DNA of 64,000 nucleotides from an uncultured Bizionia sp. (GCA_947496215.1 CANMCF010000004.1:1-64000); one strand, 5' to 3'; positions 18,166 through 27,144 are shown, counted from the first letter of the stretch. Numbers and translations: made by a program. Notes: generated by a model from the letters alone, not told the origin.

Positions 18166-19650
18166 TTATTTCAACACTAACTTCTTTGTAGTCGTGCTGT
18201 TTATTTTTATAAGGTATACACCTTTCGAATAGCTTTCTATTGGTAAAACGAATTTTGTCTTGTTAATATTGTTTCTGTCAAATACTTTTTGGCCTAACAG
18301 GTTGTGAACCGTAATTGAGTTTATTTTATTGTCACCCAATGACTTTACGGTAGTCGATGATGTTGTTGGATTCGGTGATAGTGAAAAAGCATTGGCTTCG
18401 GTTTCAAACTCTGGAGTACTCAAGGTTCCACTTTTTCTAACTACGATCAACCCTCTTTGGATATCACTTATGATAATGTTTCCGCTTGAGAAATATGGAT
18501 AAACGCTCCAAGTACCGCTAAAATTTGCACTATTGCTACTTGGGTAAGTGTCAAAATAGCCTATTTCCGTCATTGAGTTTGAGGAAGCTGAAATATTTGT
18601 GATGTCCAAAACACGTAAACCAGCTCTGTAGCTTGCCAAAAAGAATTTGTCTCCCTTTACATACCCATTGTGATCTATCGAAGCATTGTCTGCCAAGTAG
18701 GTGGAAGATAATGAGGGGTTGTCCAGATCAGTCAAATTAAACACCAATGTCTTGGTGTTGAATCCAAAACCTTGTTCATCAGTTTCATCTCCCAAAAGGA
18801 AATAGCTATGATCATCTGTAAACCATCCTTGATGGGCGTAACCAATTTGCGGATAAGTAAATTGGCTAATGGCAACTACATTGTTTTTGTCTGTTACATC
18901 AAGGATCACGACTTTGTCGGAGTTTCCATTGCTTCCAATGTATATTTGCTTCCCTGTGTAATCGGTATCTGGGCCATTGTAAGTTACGACTTGAGCATCA
19001 TGAGAATAACCTCCAGCCGTATAATCTCCCATTGTCGTCGGACTTGCAGGGTTTGTAATGTCCACAAAAATAGGACCACCTCCATTTGCAGAGCTACAAC
19101 CTACCAAATAAGCAACACCTTCACTTTCATTTATGACTATATTGTGGCAGCTTCCAATGGTTAGACCACCACCACCATCACCAGTATATTTAAGAACTTG
19201 TGAACCGTCATAGGTTAAATTGGAATCTACACCATCTCTAAGTATCGTCAAGTCGAAAACTTGCATGCCATGTGCTCCAACACCATCGGCTACTATAAAG
19301 GCATGATTGTTATATACCTTGACGTCTCTCCAGGCACTTGTACCTGCAGCAGTATTTATTCTTCCCAAGAAAACAGGATTCACAGGGTCTGTAATGTCAA
19401 CGAAGGCAGTACTGTTGGATAGGCCTATAATGGCATATTCCTTGCCATCCAATGGGTCTGTCCATCCCCAGATGTCACTTCCATTGCCACTCCCGGAAAG
19501 TCCCAAGGTGGATGTTGGAATTCTTGACATCAAATCATAATCATTACAGGGGTAATCACCCGCCATTCCTGTGGCTGTGTCACATGGTGTTTGAGCAAAT
19601 AAACTTGCTTGGAACAATAAAACAATGAGGGAAATGTAATTTTTTAACAT
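18166..19650 (-). CDS. Choice-of-anchor B family (LVIVD) propeller with T9SS type A sorting domain
   Basis: 494 residues. Signal peptide ending ...ASLFAQ, then CDTATGMAGDYPCNDYDLM and the same propeller as its neighbours (GSCHNIV, SHDAQVV, YAHQGWF, IDHNGYV). From about residue 415 a C-terminal T9SS sorting domain follows: FSLSPNPTTSSTTV ... LLGQKVFD ... KGVYLIKINSTTTKKLVLK. It should therefore be exported by the T9SS and attached to or released from the cell surface. The body aligns almost without gaps to the next upstream gene, a clear tandem duplication. Gap to the downstream lipoprotein paralogue: 12 bp. Confidence 0.9.
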   Translation of the reverse strand: MLKNYISLIVLLFQASLFAQTPCDTATGMAGDYPCNDYDLMSRIPTSTLGLSGSGNGSDIWGWTDPLDGKEYAIIGLSNSTAFVDITDPVNPVFLGRINTAAGTSAWRDVKVYNNHAFIVADGVGAHGMQVFDLTILRDGVDSNLTYDGSQVLKYTGDGGGGLTIGSCHNIVINESEGVAYLVGCSSANGGGPIFVDITNPASPTTMGDYTAGGYSHDAQVVTYNGPDTDYTGKQIYIGSNGNSDKVVILDVTDKNNVVAISQFTYPQIGYAHQGWFTDDHSYFLLGDETDEQGFGFNTKTLVFNLTDLDNPSLSSTYLADNASIDHNGYVKGDKFFLASYRAGLRVLDITNISASSNSMTEIGYFDTYPSSNSANFSGTWSVYPYFSSGNIIISDIQRGLIVVRKSGTLSTPEFETEANAFSLSPNPTTSSTTVKSLGDNKINSITVHNLLGQKVFDRNNINKTKFVLPIESYSKGVYLIKINSTTTKKLVLK

Positions 19651-19657
19651 AATTGAA

Positions 19658-21160
19658 TTATTTAAGGATTAATTTTTTAGTTGAAAGATTGTTAATCTTT
19701 ATGAGGTAAATGCCTTTGGAATAGTTTTTTACTGGTAAAACATATGTGCTTTGATTAATGTTGTCTTCAGCGAATACTCTTTGACCTAAAATATCATAAA
19801 TGGCAATAGTATTTATTTTTTTATTAGGCGAAGATTTTACAGTTGCCGATGAGGTAGTCGGATTTGGTGATAATGAGAAAGACTCTGTATTTTCAAATTC
19901 TTGAGTACCTAAAGTGTTACTCTGCCTAACAACGATCAATCCACTTTCTATGTCACTGATTATTATGTTGCCACTTGCAAAATAAGGGTAAACACTCCAA
20001 GCACCATGGAAACTAGCACTGTTGCTATTGGTGTATGTGTCAAAATACCCAATCTCGGAATTTGCATTGTTGGCGGATATGAGTGTTGGTACATCCAAAA
20101 CTCTTAACCCAGCACTATAGTTTGCCAAGAAGAATTTATTTCCATTTACATAACCATTGTGGTCTATGGAGCTTTCTGGTCCAAAATAGGTTTTGGTCAG
20201 TGCTGAGTTGGAAAAATCAGCATCCAAATCATTGAAATCGAAAATCAAGGTTTTGGTATTGACTCCAAATTGTTGTTCATCACCTTCGTCCCCTAGGATG
20301 AAGTAACGGTGATCATCTGTAAACCAACCTTGGTGAGCATAAGAAATTTGAGAGTATGAGAATTGGTTGATGGAAACGACATTGTTCTTGTCGGTAACAT
20401 CCAGAATGACGACTTTGTTGGAATTACCATTGCTCCCAATGAGGATTTGTTTCCCCGTATGATCTGTGTCTGGTCCATTATAAGTAATGACTTGAGCATC
20501 GTGCGTATAACCTCCTGCCGTATAATCGCCCAATGTAGTTGGGTTGGCAGGGTTGCTTATGTCTATGAAAATAGGTCCGCCTCCATTTGCAGAGCCACAC
20601 CCTACCAGATATGCAACACCTTCAGTTTCGTTTATGACAATGTTATGACAACTCCCGATGACCAAATCTCCACCTCCACCGTCACCTGTGTATTTTAATA
20701 CTTGGGCTCCATCATAAGTCAAGTCTGCATCTACACCATTTCTAAGTATAGTCAAATCAAAAACTTGCATTCCATGAGCGCCAACACTATCGGCTACTAT
20801 AAAAGCATGATTGTTGTATACTTTTACGTCTCTCCAAAAACTTGTACCGGCAGCAGTCTCGATTCTCCCTAAAAAAACAGGATTTACTGGATCTGTAATA
20901 TCTACAAAAGCTGTACTGTTTGTCATACCTATAATGGCATATTCCTTGCCATCCAATGGATCTGTCCATCCCCAAATATCACTGCCTTCTGGATTTCCAA
21001 CAGTCGTAGCCAGAGTGGAAACAGGAATTCTAGACATGAAATCATAATCGTTACAAGGATATGATCCAGCCATTCCTGTTGTACTATTACAAGGTGTTTG
21101 GGCATATGCACCAAGAATAAAAAAACATAAAATAATAGCAGATAAGTAATTTTTTGACAT
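19658..21160 (-). CDS. Choice-of-anchor B family (LVIVD) propeller with T9SS type A sorting domain, first gene of operon
   Basis: 500 residues. Signal peptide ending ...ILGAYAQ, then CNSTTGMAGSYPCNDYDFM and the LVIVD propeller (GSCHNIV, THDAQV, YAHQGWF, IDHNGYV, YPYFASGNIIISDIE). From about 425 comes a T9SS tail (FSLSPNPTTSSATV ... ILGQRVFA ... KGIYLIKINNLSTKKLILK). It is the most upstream gene of a six-gene minus-strand operon whose internal gaps are all 15 bp or less. A near-consensus -7 box (TATTTTG, one base short) lies on the minus strand about 35 bp ahead, within 21190-21205. Confidence 0.9.
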   Translation of the reverse strand: MSKNYLSAIILCFFILGAYAQTPCNSTTGMAGSYPCNDYDFMSRIPVSTLATTVGNPEGSDIWGWTDPLDGKEYAIIGMTNSTAFVDITDPVNPVFLGRIETAAGTSFWRDVKVYNNHAFIVADSVGAHGMQVFDLTILRNGVDADLTYDGAQVLKYTGDGGGGDLVIGSCHNIVINETEGVAYLVGCGSANGGGPIFIDISNPANPTTLGDYTAGGYTHDAQVITYNGPDTDHTGKQILIGSNGNSNKVVILDVTDKNNVVSINQFSYSQISYAHQGWFTDDHRYFILGDEGDEQQFGVNTKTLIFDFNDLDADFSNSALTKTYFGPESSIDHNGYVNGNKFFLANYSAGLRVLDVPTLISANNANSEIGYFDTYTNSNSASFHGAWSVYPYFASGNIIISDIESGLIVVRQSNTLGTQEFENTESFSLSPNPTTSSATVKSSPNKKINTIAIYDILGQRVFAEDNINQSTYVLPVKNYSKGIYLIKINNLSTKKLILK

Positions 21161-21358
21161 TTTGGTTAAGTTTTAAAAAATGAATGAGTTATGCAAAATA
21201 TGACAAAATAACGATAATATGCTCGTTTTCTGTGTTATATATCTAATAGATACGTATAAACACCAGCAGATGGTTCTTTTATTCAAAAAAAAAAGCACCT
21301 GAAAGTCAATTTAGTAACATTTTAAAATAAGATTACCCTACTTTTTATTCCAACTCCG

Positions 21359-21366
21359 TATTTTTG
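21359..21366 (+). promoter_or_regulatory. -7 promoter box immediately before thiL
   Basis: TATTTTTG, an exact TAnnTTTG, ends only 4 bp before the thiL ATG at 21371. Transcription would start at or within a few bases of the ATG, implying a leaderless message. No clear -33 TTTG is present. Confidence 0.5.
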
Positions 21367-21370
21367 CAAT

Positions 21371-22417
21371 ATGATAGAAGATAAAAATCAACAACGTACT
21401 CAATTAAATGATTTAGGGGAATTTGGTTTGATAGATCATTTAACCAAGAACTTTGATATAAAACACAAATCGACGATCAAAGGTATTGGGGATGATGCGG
21501 CAGTAATAAACCCAATGGATGAACAGGTCGTAGTTACTACCGATTTACTTGTAGAAGGTGTTCATTTTGATTTAAGCTATGCTCCATTAAAGCATTTGGG
21601 ATACAAAGCGATAATTGTTAATTTGTCTGATGTATATGCTATGAATGCAGAAGCTACACAGGTTACCGTATCTATAGCTGTATCCAATAGGTTTCCTTTA
21701 GAGGCTTTGGAGGAGTTGTATTCTGGGATTGAAACTGCATCTAAGATTTACAATGTCGATGTGATTGGAGGGGATACGACGTCAAGTACATCCGGATTGT
21801 TGATTTCCGTGACTGCAATAGGAAAAGTACAAGCAGGTGACGTAGTCTATAGGAATGGAGCCAAGCCCAACGACCTACTTGTTGTAACTGGAGATCTGGG
21901 GGGAGCATATATGGGGTTGCAAGTGCTGGAACGAGAGAAGGAGGTCTTTAAAGTTAACCCCAACAACCAACCAGACCTAGATGCCTATACCTACATAATG
22001 GAACGTCAGTTAAAACCTGAGGCACGAAAAGACATCGTTAAATTGTTGAAAGACTTGGAGGTAAAGCCAACAGCGATGATAGATATCAGTGACGGACTCT
22101 CTTCCGAAATCCTACATATTTGTAAGAGTAGTAAAGTGGGGTGTGACCTATACGAAGATAAGATACCTTTGGATCCTCAAGTAATTTCTACTTGCGAAGA
22201 GTTTAATGTAGACAGCACAACCATAGCATTGAGTGGAGGAGAGGATTATGAATTGTTAATGACCATCTCTCAAGAAGATTTTCCTAAGATAAAGGCAAAT
22301 CCAAATCTAACTGTCATAGGTTTTATGACAGAAGAAAACTCAGGAGCTAATTTGGTTACAAGAGCTGAGACAAAGGTGCCTTTGCAAGCACAAGGATGGA
22401 AAAACTTCTCTGATTAA
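21371..22417 (+). CDS. thiL: Thiamine-monophosphate kinase
   Basis: 348 residues. AIR-synthase-like fold with the ThiL motifs in order: GIGDDAAV (about 37-44), TTDLLVEGVHF, GGDTTSS (about 137), ISDGLSSE (about 238) and GGEDYELL (about 286). It phosphorylates thiamine monophosphate to the active cofactor TPP. It stands alone, with no thi operon and no TPP riboswitch visible upstream. Its last four bases overlap the end of the convergent small zinc-knuckle gene. Confidence 0.93.
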   Translation: MIEDKNQQRTQLNDLGEFGLIDHLTKNFDIKHKSTIKGIGDDAAVINPMDEQVVVTTDLLVEGVHFDLSYAPLKHLGYKAIIVNLSDVYAMNAEATQVTVSIAVSNRFPLEALEELYSGIETASKIYNVDVIGGDTTSSTSGLLISVTAIGKVQAGDVVYRNGAKPNDLLVVTGDLGGAYMGLQVLEREKEVFKVNPNNQPDLDAYTYIMERQLKPEARKDIVKLLKDLEVKPTAMIDISDGLSSEILHICKSSKVGCDLYEDKIPLDPQVISTCEEFNVDSTTIALSGGEDYELLMTISQEDFPKIKANPNLTVIGFMTEENSGANLVTRAETKVPLQAQGWKNFSD

Positions 22418-22656
22418 GAAGTCATTTTATAAGCTCTATGTAGCTCTTCTCGGTTTAGTTTAGATTGTCGTTTCGTGTGGATACGTGATAAAATGGAGTT
22501 TATCTCCCTGTATTTGGGAGTTAGAGCAATAAGATTGCCGTTTCCATTTGTTGTTAGTTCCTTCTTGCAGTGTGAGCATTTATACTCTTTTACATGGTAG
22601 GTTACATTTCTTGATACTTCAAAGTTGTGACCGAAAAAATTGCATATTAATCGCAT
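22414..22656 (-). CDS. Small zinc-knuckle-like protein (DUF1660-like)
   Basis: 80 residues. C5, H10, C27 and C30 (MRLICNFFGHNF ... EYKCSHCKKEL) form a plausible zinc site, and the pattern resembles DUF1660-type small proteins often seen near phage genes. The C-terminal half is basic (SRIHTKRQSKLNREELHRAYK), suggesting nucleic-acid contact. It overlaps the thiL 3' end by 4 bp, tail to tail. No phage genes are nearby. Confidence 0.55.
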   Translation of the reverse strand: MRLICNFFGHNFEVSRNVTYHVKEYKCSHCKKELTTNGNGNLIALTPKYREINSILSRIHTKRQSKLNREELHRAYKMTS

Positions 22657-22743
22657 AGTTAGTTAGGGAGATTAAGTTATATCGTTGGTTTAAAGGTTTT
22701 TAAACATAATTAAAAAAAACTAAAAACCGACAATAAGTTGTAT

Positions 22744-23517
22744 TTATTCGATGAAATGCATCATTTCTTGTAGGTAATCGTCTCTGTTTTCTATGTGAGA
22801 CATATGTCCTTCAGAGAAAACCCGTGTTTTAATGTTGTGCTTTTTAGCAAATTGAAGCATTGTTTCGTGATTTAGAACAGTGTCTTTTTTTCCTAGTAGA
22901 ATGATTTTGTCAAAAGATGCTTCAGAGAAAAACGCTGAAGAATCATTTCGTAGCTTCATACCTTCCTGAGCAGCCATATAGCCTTGAAGAGGAGTTTTTA
23001 GGGCAGCTTGCAAAGCAGACTCGTATTTTGCTTTATGAACTAGCTTGCTTTTGGCACTAAATAGATTGGAAAAGGACATGCGTACCATATTCTCGAAATT
23101 GCTCCGAACCATTTTATTGGCACGCGTTCTCAACAACTTTCTTTCTTCGTCGTCAGATTCATAGGTAGAGTTCAATAGACATAGCCCGTTTATGTCTTGA
23201 TTGTATGTCTTTGCATAGGACAAAGCGACGTATCCCCCCATTGAATGCCCGACAAATGTACAATCTCTTACTTTCAAGTGGTTCAACACAGCTTTTACGG
23301 CCATTGCCATATCTTCCATCGTATGAATGTAACCGATGCAACCTGTTTTGCCATGACCTAGCAAATCTATTGCAATCACACGATTTTTTTTGGATAGAAC
23401 CAAGTTTAAATCATCCCACATGGAATGATCTTCCAGAAAGCCATGTAACAAAACAATGGTTTTACCTTGTCCTGCAACGCTGTAAAAAATATCAATTCCT
23501 TTGTATTCTAAAATCAT
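22744..23517 (-). CDS. Alpha/beta-fold hydrolase
   Basis: 257 residues, cytoplasmic. Oxyanion segment LLHGFLEDHSMWDDL, nucleophile elbow GHSMGG, an acid in LLGKKDTVLNHE, and a catalytic histidine in EGHMSHIENRDDY. The AB-hydrolase (MhpC/BioH-like) family is broad, and the substrate cannot be inferred. It could serve as a carboxylesterase; a BioH-type role is only a possibility, since the biotin gene bioB lies 36 kb away. Confidence 0.85.
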   Translation of the reverse strand: MILEYKGIDIFYSVAGQGKTIVLLHGFLEDHSMWDDLNLVLSKKNRVIAIDLLGHGKTGCIGYIHTMEDMAMAVKAVLNHLKVRDCTFVGHSMGGYVALSYAKTYNQDINGLCLLNSTYESDDEERKLLRTRANKMVRSNFENMVRMSFSNLFSAKSKLVHKAKYESALQAALKTPLQGYMAAQEGMKLRNDSSAFFSEASFDKIILLGKKDTVLNHETMLQFAKKHNIKTRVFSEGHMSHIENRDDYLQEMMHFIE

Positions 23518-23534
23518 TTTTGAAGTATCTTGGG

Positions 23535-23542
23535 CAAAGATA
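23535..23542 (-). promoter_or_regulatory. -7 promoter box of the alpha/beta hydrolase gene
   Basis: The minus strand reads TATCTTTG, an exact TAnnTTTG, 17 bp before the ATG at 23517. Confidence 0.45.
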
Positions 23543-23596
23543 AGTTTTACTCTTCAGTCTGGAATAATTAGTCTGTAGCAAAAAAAATGAGATTTT

Positions 23597-24901
23597 ATGA
23601 ATAAAAGAAAAGAGTTGTTTGTTACAAGTTTTGCCTTGTTCTCAATGTTTTTTGGGGCTGGTAACTTGTTGTTGCCTCCCCTTTTAGGTTATAATGCAGG
23701 ACAAGACTGGTTTTTGGTAACCATTGGCTTTATGGTTGCTGCGGTTGTGATTCCAATTCTTGGAATCTTGGCCCATGCGAGATTGCAAGGAACCATGTCC
23801 GATTTCGGTAAAAAGGTTTCCCCTGTTTTCAGTTTGATCTATTGTATTGTGGTTTACATCATCTCGATTGCAATACCATCTCCTCGAACGGCATCTGCGG
23901 CACACGAAATAGCCATTCATCCTACATTTGGCACTAGTCCATTGTTGACAAGTGCCGTGTATTTTGCCTTGGTGTTGGTCTTTGTTTTGAATCGATCTAA
24001 AATTTTAAATTTGATAGGTAAGTTCTTAACACCATTAATTGTGATAACCCTGTTGCTGGTGATTGTCATTGGTTTGTTTTCCAGTACGATGGAGATGAAT
24101 CCTTCAACTTTTGAAACGCCTATTGTAAATGGGGTATTAGAAGGGTATCAAACCTTTGACGCAATTGGAGCAGTGGTTGTTGGAGCAGTTATAATAATAT
24201 CTTTGAACTTCAAGAAAGAGGAATCTTTTGAATCAAGGAAAGAACTTATTAAGAAATCAGGTTTCATAGCTGGCTCGGGATTGTTCATTATATATGCTGG
24301 ATTGATTTCCGTAGGTGCATTCTATGGTTCGGAAATAAACATAGATACGACTTTGAGTAACGACATGCAGCGTGCAAATTTACTACGTGGCATAAGTATT
24401 GCTTCTTTGGGCAATTTTGGAAACTCAGTATTGAGCGTTTTGATTTCTTTGGCATGTTTTACAACTGCAGTAGGTATAATAGCGGGAACAGCAGATTACT
24501 TCAAAGGATTGTTGGGCAATTCTCAAGCCGTCTATGCAATCACGGCAATTGTAGCCTGTGTGGTTGGAGTGACGATAGGACAATTGGACTTCCATTCCAT
24601 AATAGTGATTGCCCTGCCAATACTTATGTTCATTTATCCAATAACGATTGTTTTAATATTGTTGAATGTTTTACCAGAAAGGTATGCTTCAAAATTGGTG
24701 TTCAGAGGAGTTGTCATTGTTACCTTTCTATTTAGCATTCCAGATTTCTTAAAGTTCATCATTTCTTCAGAACATCTGGAAGGAGTAATCAATATAATCC
24801 CTTTGGCAAAATATAGCTTTGGTTGGGTATTGCCAGCTTTTGTCGTATTTCTGATGTTAAATTTTAAAAATTTCACGACTAAAGACACTCCTATTCAATA
24901 A
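23597..24901 (+). CDS. brnQ: Branched-chain amino acid transporter, BrnQ (LIVCS) family
   Basis: 434 residues, about 12 membrane segments. N-terminal family hallmark FSMFFGAGNLLLPPLLGYNAG, then IPSPRTASAAHEIAIHP, and a C-terminal IPLAKYSFGWVLPAFVVF. Cation-coupled uptake of leucine, isoleucine and valine is the usual role. The downstream AraC-type regulator starts 5 bp after its stop codon, so the two are likely co-transcribed. Confidence 0.9.
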   Translation: MNKRKELFVTSFALFSMFFGAGNLLLPPLLGYNAGQDWFLVTIGFMVAAVVIPILGILAHARLQGTMSDFGKKVSPVFSLIYCIVVYIISIAIPSPRTASAAHEIAIHPTFGTSPLLTSAVYFALVLVFVLNRSKILNLIGKFLTPLIVITLLLVIVIGLFSSTMEMNPSTFETPIVNGVLEGYQTFDAIGAVVVGAVIIISLNFKKEESFESRKELIKKSGFIAGSGLFIIYAGLISVGAFYGSEINIDTTLSNDMQRANLLRGISIASLGNFGNSVLSVLISLACFTTAVGIIAGTADYFKGLLGNSQAVYAITAIVACVVGVTIGQLDFHSIIVIALPILMFIYPITIVLILLNVLPERYASKLVFRGVVIVTFLFSIPDFLKFIISSEHLEGVINIIPLAKYSFGWVLPAFVVFLMLNFKNFTTKDTPIQ

Positions 24902-24906
24902 AATCG

Positions 24907-25746
24907 ATGGCAGTTCAGGACATAACAACATACACTTTCAAAGATGCTTTTTCCTTAAGCATCGTTCAGTTCGAGAAAGCTTGTCTAGTCAACAAGCCAG
25001 AGCAGGTAGATGCTTATAGCATTTATTGGATAAAAGAAGGGAAAGGTACTTATAACATTGATTTCAAGAGTTATTCCTTTGATGAGAATGTGTTGTTCTT
25101 TTTGTCGCCAGGACAAGTTTTTTCTGTAGATTCCGAGAAGATTAAAGAGGCCTACAAATTAACCTTTACAAGAGATTTTTACTGCATTCAAACACATGAC
25201 AAGGCGGTAGCTTGCAACGGTGTATTGTTCAACAATGTCTATGAAACTCCATTTGTGAAACCCTGCAAAAATGATACGAGGAAGTTAAGTTTCATACTTG
25301 AAAGCCTTGTGGATGAATTTAAAGAGGCTGATACTGCACAATATGATATGTTGCAAGCCTACTTGAAACAATTCATCATACATTCCGTTCGTGTCAAAAA
25401 GGATAGCCACTCAATTAAGGATGATATAGAGAGTAGGTTATTCAAGGATTTCAGTATTCTCGTGGAACAAAACTATAAAACACTACATTCCGTAACCGAT
25501 TATGCAAATAGGTTGGGAGTGTCTCCAAAATCATTGACCAAGAACTTTCAAAAAGTAGGGGCACAAACACCAAGTGACTTCATCAAGAATCGAATTGTTC
25601 TGGAAGCCAAGCGTCAACTCATTTATACGGACGAATCCGTGAAGCAAATAGCATACGGTCTTGGGTTCAATGATTCGGCTTATTTTACCAGGTTCTTTAC
25701 CAAGGCTACTTCAAAGTCGCCACTTCAATTCAAAAAGGACCATTAG
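24907..25746 (+). CDS. AraC family transcriptional regulator
   Basis: 279 residues. N-terminal cupin-like sensing domain (YSIYWIKEGKGTYNIDFKSYSF, about 35-75), a linker, then two helix-turn-helix units at about 180-279 (VTDYANRLGVSPKSLTKNFQ and VKQIAYGLGFNDSAYFTRFF). It starts 5 bp after brnQ and lies upstream of the AhpD-like/cupredoxin operon. It may regulate either; this is inferred from position only. Confidence 0.9.
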   Translation: MAVQDITTYTFKDAFSLSIVQFEKACLVNKPEQVDAYSIYWIKEGKGTYNIDFKSYSFDENVLFFLSPGQVFSVDSEKIKEAYKLTFTRDFYCIQTHDKAVACNGVLFNNVYETPFVKPCKNDTRKLSFILESLVDEFKEADTAQYDMLQAYLKQFIIHSVRVKKDSHSIKDDIESRLFKDFSILVEQNYKTLHSVTDYANRLGVSPKSLTKNFQKVGAQTPSDFIKNRIVLEAKRQLIYTDESVKQIAYGLGFNDSAYFTRFFTKATSKSPLQFKKDH

Positions 25747-25991
25747 GCTTTTTTCTTACCATTTTTCTAGATTGTTTTTTTCTATTCTCATTGTACTCAT
25801 ATTGCAGACAGAGGAGGAGTTGTTTTTTTATGATTTCTATTTAGGCATAAGGGGCAAAAAGGTAAGGTTTTTTTGTTTTGTGATGAAAAACACCCCTAAA
25901 ATCAGTGGAGTCCAAGCATAAGGAACTTTTGTCCATTTTTTGAAGTCGATTCCAGTCGCATATTTGCAGTGTAATTAAAATACGACATAAT

Positions 25992-26087
25992 ATGAAAGCA
26001 ACAGAAAATCATCAGTGCCCGAATTGTTGGGGCTACCAAGTTTATGACGAACAACAACCAAAGAACGCATTATGCAAATGCAAATAA
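25992..26087 (+). CDS. 31-residue Cys-rich mini-protein (CPNCWGYQ type)
   Basis: ATG at 25992, TAA at 26085-26087. The peptide MKATENHQCPNCWGYQVYDE... has C9-x2-C12 and C28-x-C30, a plausible zinc or other metal site. It lies 64 bp upstream of the AhpD-like gene on the same strand, with a near-consensus -7 box (CATATTTG, 25959-25966) 25 bp ahead. I believe similar peptides precede AhpD-like genes in other Bacteroidota, but I could not check. The codon use and Cys pattern argue for a real gene despite its size. Confidence 0.6.
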   Translation: MKATENHQCPNCWGYQVYDEQQPKNALCKCK

Positions 26088-26151
26088 ATAAATAAAAGAT
26101 CGGTCATTGATATTTTGAAATGACAAATAACACAATTAAAAACAAAACATC

Positions 26152-26712
26152 ATGAGTACAAGAATTGAAACATTAAATCCAGAAACAACAACAGGGAAAT
26201 CAAAAGAATTATTTGACGCGGTACATAGCAAATTAGGGTTCATACCAAATTTGATCAAAGTATTTGGTAACTCTCCAGCAACATTGCAAACGTATTTGAG
26301 TTTAGGGGAATTGACAGCAAGTGGAAACTTCACCAATAAATACAGAGAGCAATTGGCATTGGCCATTGGAGAAGCAAATGTTTGCAACTACTGTTTGTCT
26401 GCCCACACAGCCATAGGCAAGATGAATGGCTTGACAGAGGAACAAACAGTACAGAGCCGTCAAGGTCTAGCAAATGATGAGAAGTCTCAAGCCGGATTGA
26501 AATTTGCACAAGATGTAACAAAAAACAGAGGGCAAGTATCCACAGAGGCCATCCAAGAAGTAAAGGCAGCAGGTTTCAATGATGGGGACATTTTGGAGAT
26601 CGTTTTGAATGTGGTATCCAACACACTTACAAACTATGTAAACCACATTGCTGAGACCGAAATAGATTTTCCAGCAGTATCAGCAGGCGAATATACAGTA
26701 ACAAGCAATTAG
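26152..26712 (+). CDS. Carboxymuconolactone decarboxylase / AhpD-like protein
   Basis: 186 residues, all-helical AhpD-like fold. The redox motif is E74 ... C78-N-Y-C81-x3-H85 (NVCNYCLSAHTAIGK), the arrangement of alkylhydroperoxidase AhpD-type enzymes rather than of true carboxymuconolactone decarboxylases. A thiol-dependent peroxidase role is likely. It is the second gene of a short operon with SnoaL-like and cupredoxin-like genes. Confidence 0.88.
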   Translation: MSTRIETLNPETTTGKSKELFDAVHSKLGFIPNLIKVFGNSPATLQTYLSLGELTASGNFTNKYREQLALAIGEANVCNYCLSAHTAIGKMNGLTEEQTVQSRQGLANDEKSQAGLKFAQDVTKNRGQVSTEAIQEVKAAGFNDGDILEIVLNVVSNTLTNYVNHIAETEIDFPAVSAGEYTVTSN

Positions 26713-26734
26713 AAAACGTATTTGAAAACAATAG

Positions 26735-27094
26735 ATGATGGAAAAAGAAATAGAAAGGCATTTAAAACACATTCACGAATTATTGGCAGAAGGAAAATTC
26801 ATTCTAGCAATGGAAACCTATCTACATGACGATGTAGAGTTAAGAGAAGCCAATGGGGAGCCGAAAATAGGAAAGAAGTTCAATGTCGACTTCGAGCATG
26901 ATTTTATAAACAACCAACTTGAGGAATTCATCAGATATGATGTGAAGGATGTTGCCGTACAGGGAAATACATCATTCTACACGGCAGAAATGGAATTGAA
27001 ATTGAAGGATGGTAGCACCATGCTTTCAGAACAAGCAGTGGCAACACGGTGGAAAGACGGCAAAATATACAGAGAACGCTATTATCATGCTTAA
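26735..27094 (+). CDS. SnoaL-like / NTF2-fold protein
   Basis: 119 residues with ATG-ATG at the start. The pattern of an N-terminal helix (HLKHIHELLAEGKFILAMETYL), a central HDDVELREANGEPKIGK and a beta sheet ending VATRWKDGKIYRERYYH is that of a small NTF2-fold domain. Such proteins bind or isomerise small molecules. No catalytic assignment is possible. 22 bp after the AhpD-like gene, same strand. Confidence 0.75.
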   Translation: MMEKEIERHLKHIHELLAEGKFILAMETYLHDDVELREANGEPKIGKKFNVDFEHDFINNQLEEFIRYDVKDVAVQGNTSFYTAEMELKLKDGSTMLSEQAVATRWKDGKIYRERYYHA

Positions 27095-27144
27095 AATAGA
27101 TTAAAAACATACAACAAACGAATATTAAAGAAAAACAATAGATT

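Noticed and set aside
21190-21370. TPP riboswitch upstream of thiL
   Set aside because: The region is AT-rich and lacks the conserved TPP-aptamer segments; the promoter box lies almost on the ATG, leaving no room for an aptamer.
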